NCBI GenBank assembly: GCA_038233055.1
Contig: JBBSMS010000001.1
Location: 1 to 64,000, forward strand
Direction: 5' to 3'
DNA from: Salsipaludibacter sp038233055
GTDB taxonomy: Bacteria; Actinomycetota; Nitriliruptoria; Nitriliruptorales; Nitriliruptoraceae
Length of the DNA: 64,000 bases
Numbering within the stretch: position 1 is the stretch's first letter; each line of letters begins with the position of its first letter. The translations under genes and the position numbers were made by a program. Shown here one piece after another: positions 62,507 to 64,000 of the stretch. The notes under the pieces were generated by a model. That model made no database searches, had not been told where the DNA came from, and was given only the letters and a program-made list of their open reading frames with translations.

Positions 62507-64000
62507 ATGAGCGACCAGACCACCACCACCACCACCACCACCGAGTACGAACCCAACCCCGAGGCCGGCCCCGTCGTCGTGATGGACGACCCCGGTTCCT
62601 CCATGACCTCCACCGGCGACGTGATCGTCGACAACGACCTCACCGACGCCGAGTTCGAGGCGGCCCTCGAAGGCACGCTGAAGTCGATGGAGGAAGGCTC
62701 GATCGTCGAAGGGGTCGTCGTCAAGATCGACCCCGACGAGGTCCTGCTGGACATCGGTTGGAAGTCCGAGGGCGTCATCCCCATCCGCGAGCTGTCCATC
62801 AAGATGGACATCGACCCCAACGAGGTCGTGCAGGTCGGGGACGTCGTCGAAGCCCTCGTGATGAACAAGGAGGACGACCTCGGTCGTCTCGTGCTGTCCA
62901 AGAAGCGCGCCCAGTACGAGCGCGCGTGGGGCACCATCGAGGCCATCTACACCGAGGACGGCACCGTCATCGGGACCGTCATCGAGGTCGTCAAGGGTGG
63001 CCTCATCCTCGACATCGGACTGCGTGGCTTCCTGCCCGCGTCCCTGGTCGAGATGCGGCGCGTGCGTGACCTGGCGCCCTACGTCGGCACCCAGCTCGAG
63101 TGCAAGATCATCGAGCTGGACCGCAACCGCAACAACGTGGTGCTCTCGCGCCGCAAGTTCCTGGAGGAGACCCAGAGCGAGTTCCGCTCCGAGTTCCTGC
63201 AGTCGCTGCAGAAGGGCGAGATCCGACGCGGGACGGTGTCGTCCATCGTCAACTTCGGGGCCTTCGTGGACCTGGGTGGCGTCGACGGCCTGGTGCACGT
63301 GTCCGAGTTGTCGTGGCAGCACATCGACCACCCGTCCGAGGTCGTCGAGGTCGGCGACGAGGTCGACGTCGAGGTGCTGGACGTGGACCTGGAGCGTGAG
63401 CGCGTGTCGCTGTCGCTGAAGGCCACGCAGGAGGACCCGTGGCAGAAGTTCGCCCGGGAGGTGGGCGTCGGCGAGATCGTCGACGGCCAGGTCACCAAGC
63501 TGGTGCCCTTCGGTGCGTTCGTCAAGGTCGACGACGGGATCGAGGGCCTGGTCCACATCTCGGAGCTGGCCAACCGCCACGTCGAGGTCCCCGAGGCCGT
63601 CGTCAACGTCGGCGACGAGATCGAGGTCAAGGTCATCGACGTGGACACGGTCCGCCGTCGCGTGAGTCTGTCGCTGAAGCAGGCCACCGAGGACGATGAC
63701 CCCGGTGGCTACGGCGACGAGGACGACGCCCGTGGCGTCGAGCACGCCTACTCGTCGGGCGACGACTCGTCGTCCGGTGGTGGTTCGTCGCTGGCCGGTG
63801 CACTCGCCGCGGCCGGGCTGGTCCAGAACCAGGGTGTCTCCCCCGAGGAGATCGCCTTGGCCGAGGCCGAACTGCCCGAGCCCGGCGCGCCCCTGGAGGA
63901 CGAGGCCGACGACGAGCCCGCAGCCGCGGACGAGTCGACGACCGAGGCCACCGAGGAGCCCGCGGCCGAGACCGAGGCTGCCCCGACAGCGGAAGCTGAT
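62507..64000 (+). CDS. rpsA: 30S ribosomal protein S1 (3' end missing)
   Basis: The 498 codons in the window start at ATG (MSDQ) with eight threonines from an ACC repeat. Then come four S1 RNA-binding domains at about 62-130 (EGSIVEGVVVKID), 151-220 (VIEVVKGGLILDI), 234-305 (RRGTVSSIVNFGAFVDLGG) and 321-393 (DGQVTKLVPFGAFVKVDDG). An acidic Asp/Glu/Ala-rich tail continues to the edge. Four domains rather than six is usual for actinobacterial S1. It brings mRNA to the 30S subunit. The gene is cut by the window end. Confidence 0.95.
   Translation, partial: MSDQTTTTTTTTEYEPNPEAGPVVVMDDPGSSMTSTGDVIVDNDLTDAEFEAALEGTLKSMEEGSIVEGVVVKIDPDEVLLDIGWKSEGVIPIRELSIKMDIDPNEVVQVGDVVEALVMNKEDDLGRLVLSKKRAQYERAWGTIEAIYTEDGTVIGTVIEVVKGGLILDIGLRGFLPASLVEMRRVRDLAPYVGTQLECKIIELDRNRNNVVLSRRKFLEETQSEFRSEFLQSLQKGEIRRGTVSSIVNFGAFVDLGGVDGLVHVSELSWQHIDHPSEVVEVGDEVDVEVLDVDLERERVSLSLKATQEDPWQKFAREVGVGEIVDGQVTKLVPFGAFVKVDDGIEGLVHISELANRHVEVPEAVVNVGDEIEVKVIDVDTVRRRVSLSLKQATEDDDPGGYGDEDDARGVEHAYSSGDDSSSGGGSSLAGALAAAGLVQNQGVSPEEIALAEAELPEPGAPLEDEADDEPAAADESTTEATEEPAAETEAAPTAEAD

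Noticed and set aside
62140..63069. Alternative plus-strand frame over the start of rpsA
   Set aside because: His/Arg-rich, no domain, while rpsA has four S1 domains in another frame.

Overview
The window is a gene-dense, very GC-rich chromosomal segment with a strong G/C third-position bias. GTG starts, 4-nt ATGA/GTGA overlaps and TAnnnT-type -10 hexamers are all common. Family content points to an actinobacterium: bacterial NHEJ with separate ligase and polymerase genes, a DtxR/IdeR-type iron system, lipoprotein binding proteins, an HTH-less DtxR relative and a GroES paralogue ending in GLYL. A deep-branching lineage such as Nitriliruptoria is a guess from overall flavour; no 16S or database search is available. 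I see no insertion sequence, integrase, prophage or CRISPR array.

Layout. 0-5 kb: HerA-like ATPase, a short ASCH-like protein, an APC permease and a sulfatase. 5-13.5 kb: a leftward carbohydrate operon (secreted glucanase-like enzyme with RTX repeats, LacI regulator, sugar ABC importer, GH39 hydrolase) behind two LacI-type operators. 13.6-20 kb: an alkyltransferase-like protein and an NmrA-like reductase, then a rightward double-strand-break repair run (ATP ligase, sugar-dehydrogenase-like lipoprotein, Ku, alpha/beta hydrolase, LigD-type polymerase). 20-30 kb: cold-shock protein and type IIA topoisomerase A and B subunit genes flanking a 1571-residue secreted nuclease/5'-nucleotidase. 30-37 kb: MscS channel, acetyl-CoA synthetase, RsgA, tRNA-Cys, tRNA-Val and small proteins, including a sirtuin remnant. 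37-46.5 kb: membrane proteins, a ferric-iron ABC transporter with two IdeR-like boxes, a DtxR-like protein without its DNA-binding domain, and a GroES-like protein. 46.5-51 kb: an acyl-CoA carboxylase (probably methylcrotonyl-CoA) with an enoyl-CoA hydratase, and a collapsed HMG-CoA lyase remnant where the last leucine-degradation enzyme would be expected. 51-54 kb: polA. 54-59.6 kb: a full urate-to-ureidoglycolate operon with an allantoicase/OHCU-decarboxylase fusion. 59.7-64 kb: small proteins, an inositol-phosphatase-family enzyme and the start of rpsA.

How the genes work together. The LacI-controlled operon would cut a beta-glucan or similar polymer outside the cell, import the oligosaccharides and finish them inside. 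The secreted nuclease/nucleotidase could feed purines to the urate operon. The iron genes form a small regulon inferred from the two IdeR-like boxes. The main surprises are the decayed or rewired regulators and enzymes (HTH-less DtxR, 68-aa HMG-CoA lyase fusion, sirtuin tail), the dispersed NHEJ module and a family of small palindromes with a shared loop.
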